Below, piece by piece: positions 6,740-7,237 of a stretch of DNA of 7,237 nt. This DNA comes from Acidaminococcaceae bacterium. Lineage in GTDB: Bacteria; Bacillota; Negativicutes; Acidaminococcales; Acidaminococcaceae. The stretch's first letter is position 1; each line of letters begins with the position of its first letter. The position numbers and the translations under genes were made by a program. Under the pieces are notes generated by a model. It was not told where the DNA came from and made no database searches. It saw only the letters and a program-made list of their open reading frames with translations. Location of the stretch: the NCBI GenBank assembly GCA_028693975.1, contig JAQUUF010000055.1, positions 1 through 7,237 on the forward strand, given 5' to 3'.

Positions 6740-7237
6740 ATGAACAATTTACCAATTATAGATGTTTTGAAAGTGCCGGTCAATCCCTTGACCATGAGTC
6801 AAAGCGTCATTTATCTTTCCAATAGGGTGAAAGATAAACTACCTACAACAGTGGTGACTGCTAATGCTGAAATAATTATGATGGGGCAAAAGAATCGCTT
6901 CTATTTACAGCTTTTGCAGCAAGCTGATTTGGTTTTACCTGATGGCGCGGGTACAGTTTGGGCTGGTAGAACTTTGGGTAATGATGTACCGGAGAGGGTA
7001 GCAGGTTTTGACCTATTTTTGGAATTAGTTAGAGAATCCGCTAACAAAGGCTATCGTTTATTTTTCTTTGGTTCTTCACCTGGTGTCGCAGAAGCTGCCC
7101 GAGCTAAATGCGTAGAGGCCCATCCTCAAGTTAAAATAGTTGGGTGCCGCAATGGTTATTTCTCCGCTAGTGACGAAGTTGATATATTCCGTGAAATAAA
7201 CGCCAGTAAGGCAGACATCTTATTTGTAGCTTTGGGA
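6740..7237 (+). CDS. WecG/TagA/CpsF-family (GT26) glycosyltransferase, N-terminal part (3' end outside window)
   Basis: The first 166 codons are present and the frame stays open to the window edge; family members are about 240-260 aa. These enzymes move a sugar, typically N-acetylmannosamine, from UDP-sugar to a polyprenyl-diphosphate-linked GlcNAc at the inner face of the membrane, for wall teichoic acid, capsule or other surface polysaccharide. Seen motifs are TANAE (40-44), LPDGAGTVWAGRTLG (66-80), ERVAGFDLF (85-93), FFFGSSPGVAEAA (108-120) and ADILFVALG (158-166). Thr40 and Asp68 match the conserved Thr and proposed catalytic-base Asp of TagA. The start is supported by AAAGGA (6728-6733), 6 nt before the ATG. 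The exact donor and acceptor cannot be told from sequence, so no symbol is given. Confidence 0.92.
   Translation, partial: MNNLPIIDVLKVPVNPLTMSQSVIYLSNRVKDKLPTTVVTANAEIIMMGQKNRFYLQLLQQADLVLPDGAGTVWAGRTLGNDVPERVAGFDLFLELVRESANKGYRLFFFGSSPGVAEAARAKCVEAHPQVKIVGCRNGYFSASDEVDIFREINASKADILFVALG

Overview
This AT-rich window from a bacterial chromosome reads as low-GC Firmicutes. Coding runs on the + strand throughout, with strong AGGAGG-type ribosome binding sites and near-consensus sigma-A-like promoters. The gene mix fits an anaerobe of the Negativicutes type (Phascolarctobacterium/Acidaminococcus-like), but that narrower placement is a guess from content and no search was run.

Layout. (1) Bases 1-1877: the 3' part of homoserine dehydrogenase (hom), cut by the left edge, followed 2 nt later by homoserine kinase (thrB). 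This threonine-biosynthesis pair ends at a hairpin that starts inside the thrB stop region. (2) Bases 1878-2158: a compact 281-nt intergenic region holding the thrB terminator, a near-perfect promoter, a tRNA-Pro(GGG) gene with encoded CCA, the tRNA terminator and a second promoter. (3) Bases 2159-6687: a probable four-gene operon. It contains a 183-aa zinc-ribbon-like protein of unknown function, peptide chain release factor 3 (prfC), a DcuS/CitA-type membrane histidine kinase and its CitB/DcuR-type response regulator, whose start overlaps the kinase stop by 1 nt. A hairpin terminator follows. (4) Bases 6740-7237: the first 166 codons of a WecG/TagA/CpsF (GT26) glycosyltransferase, cut by the right edge.

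How the genes work together: Hom and ThrB catalyse consecutive steps from aspartate semialdehyde to O-phosphohomoserine. The kinase and regulator form one phosphorelay, expected by family to sense a small extracellular carboxylate and control its uptake or metabolism. No transporter or metabolic target gene lies in the window, and the ligand-binding signature of the sensor domain is not recognisable. RF3 and the zinc-ribbon protein share the transcript by spacing, with no obvious functional link to the two-component pair.

Most of the window is ordinary core-genome content. No mobile element, CRISPR array or clearly novel system was seen. The points most worth a second look are the divergent sensor domain and ATP-site box of the kinase, the unknown protein heading the prfC operon, and a tiny out-of-frame ORF that competes with the prfC start.
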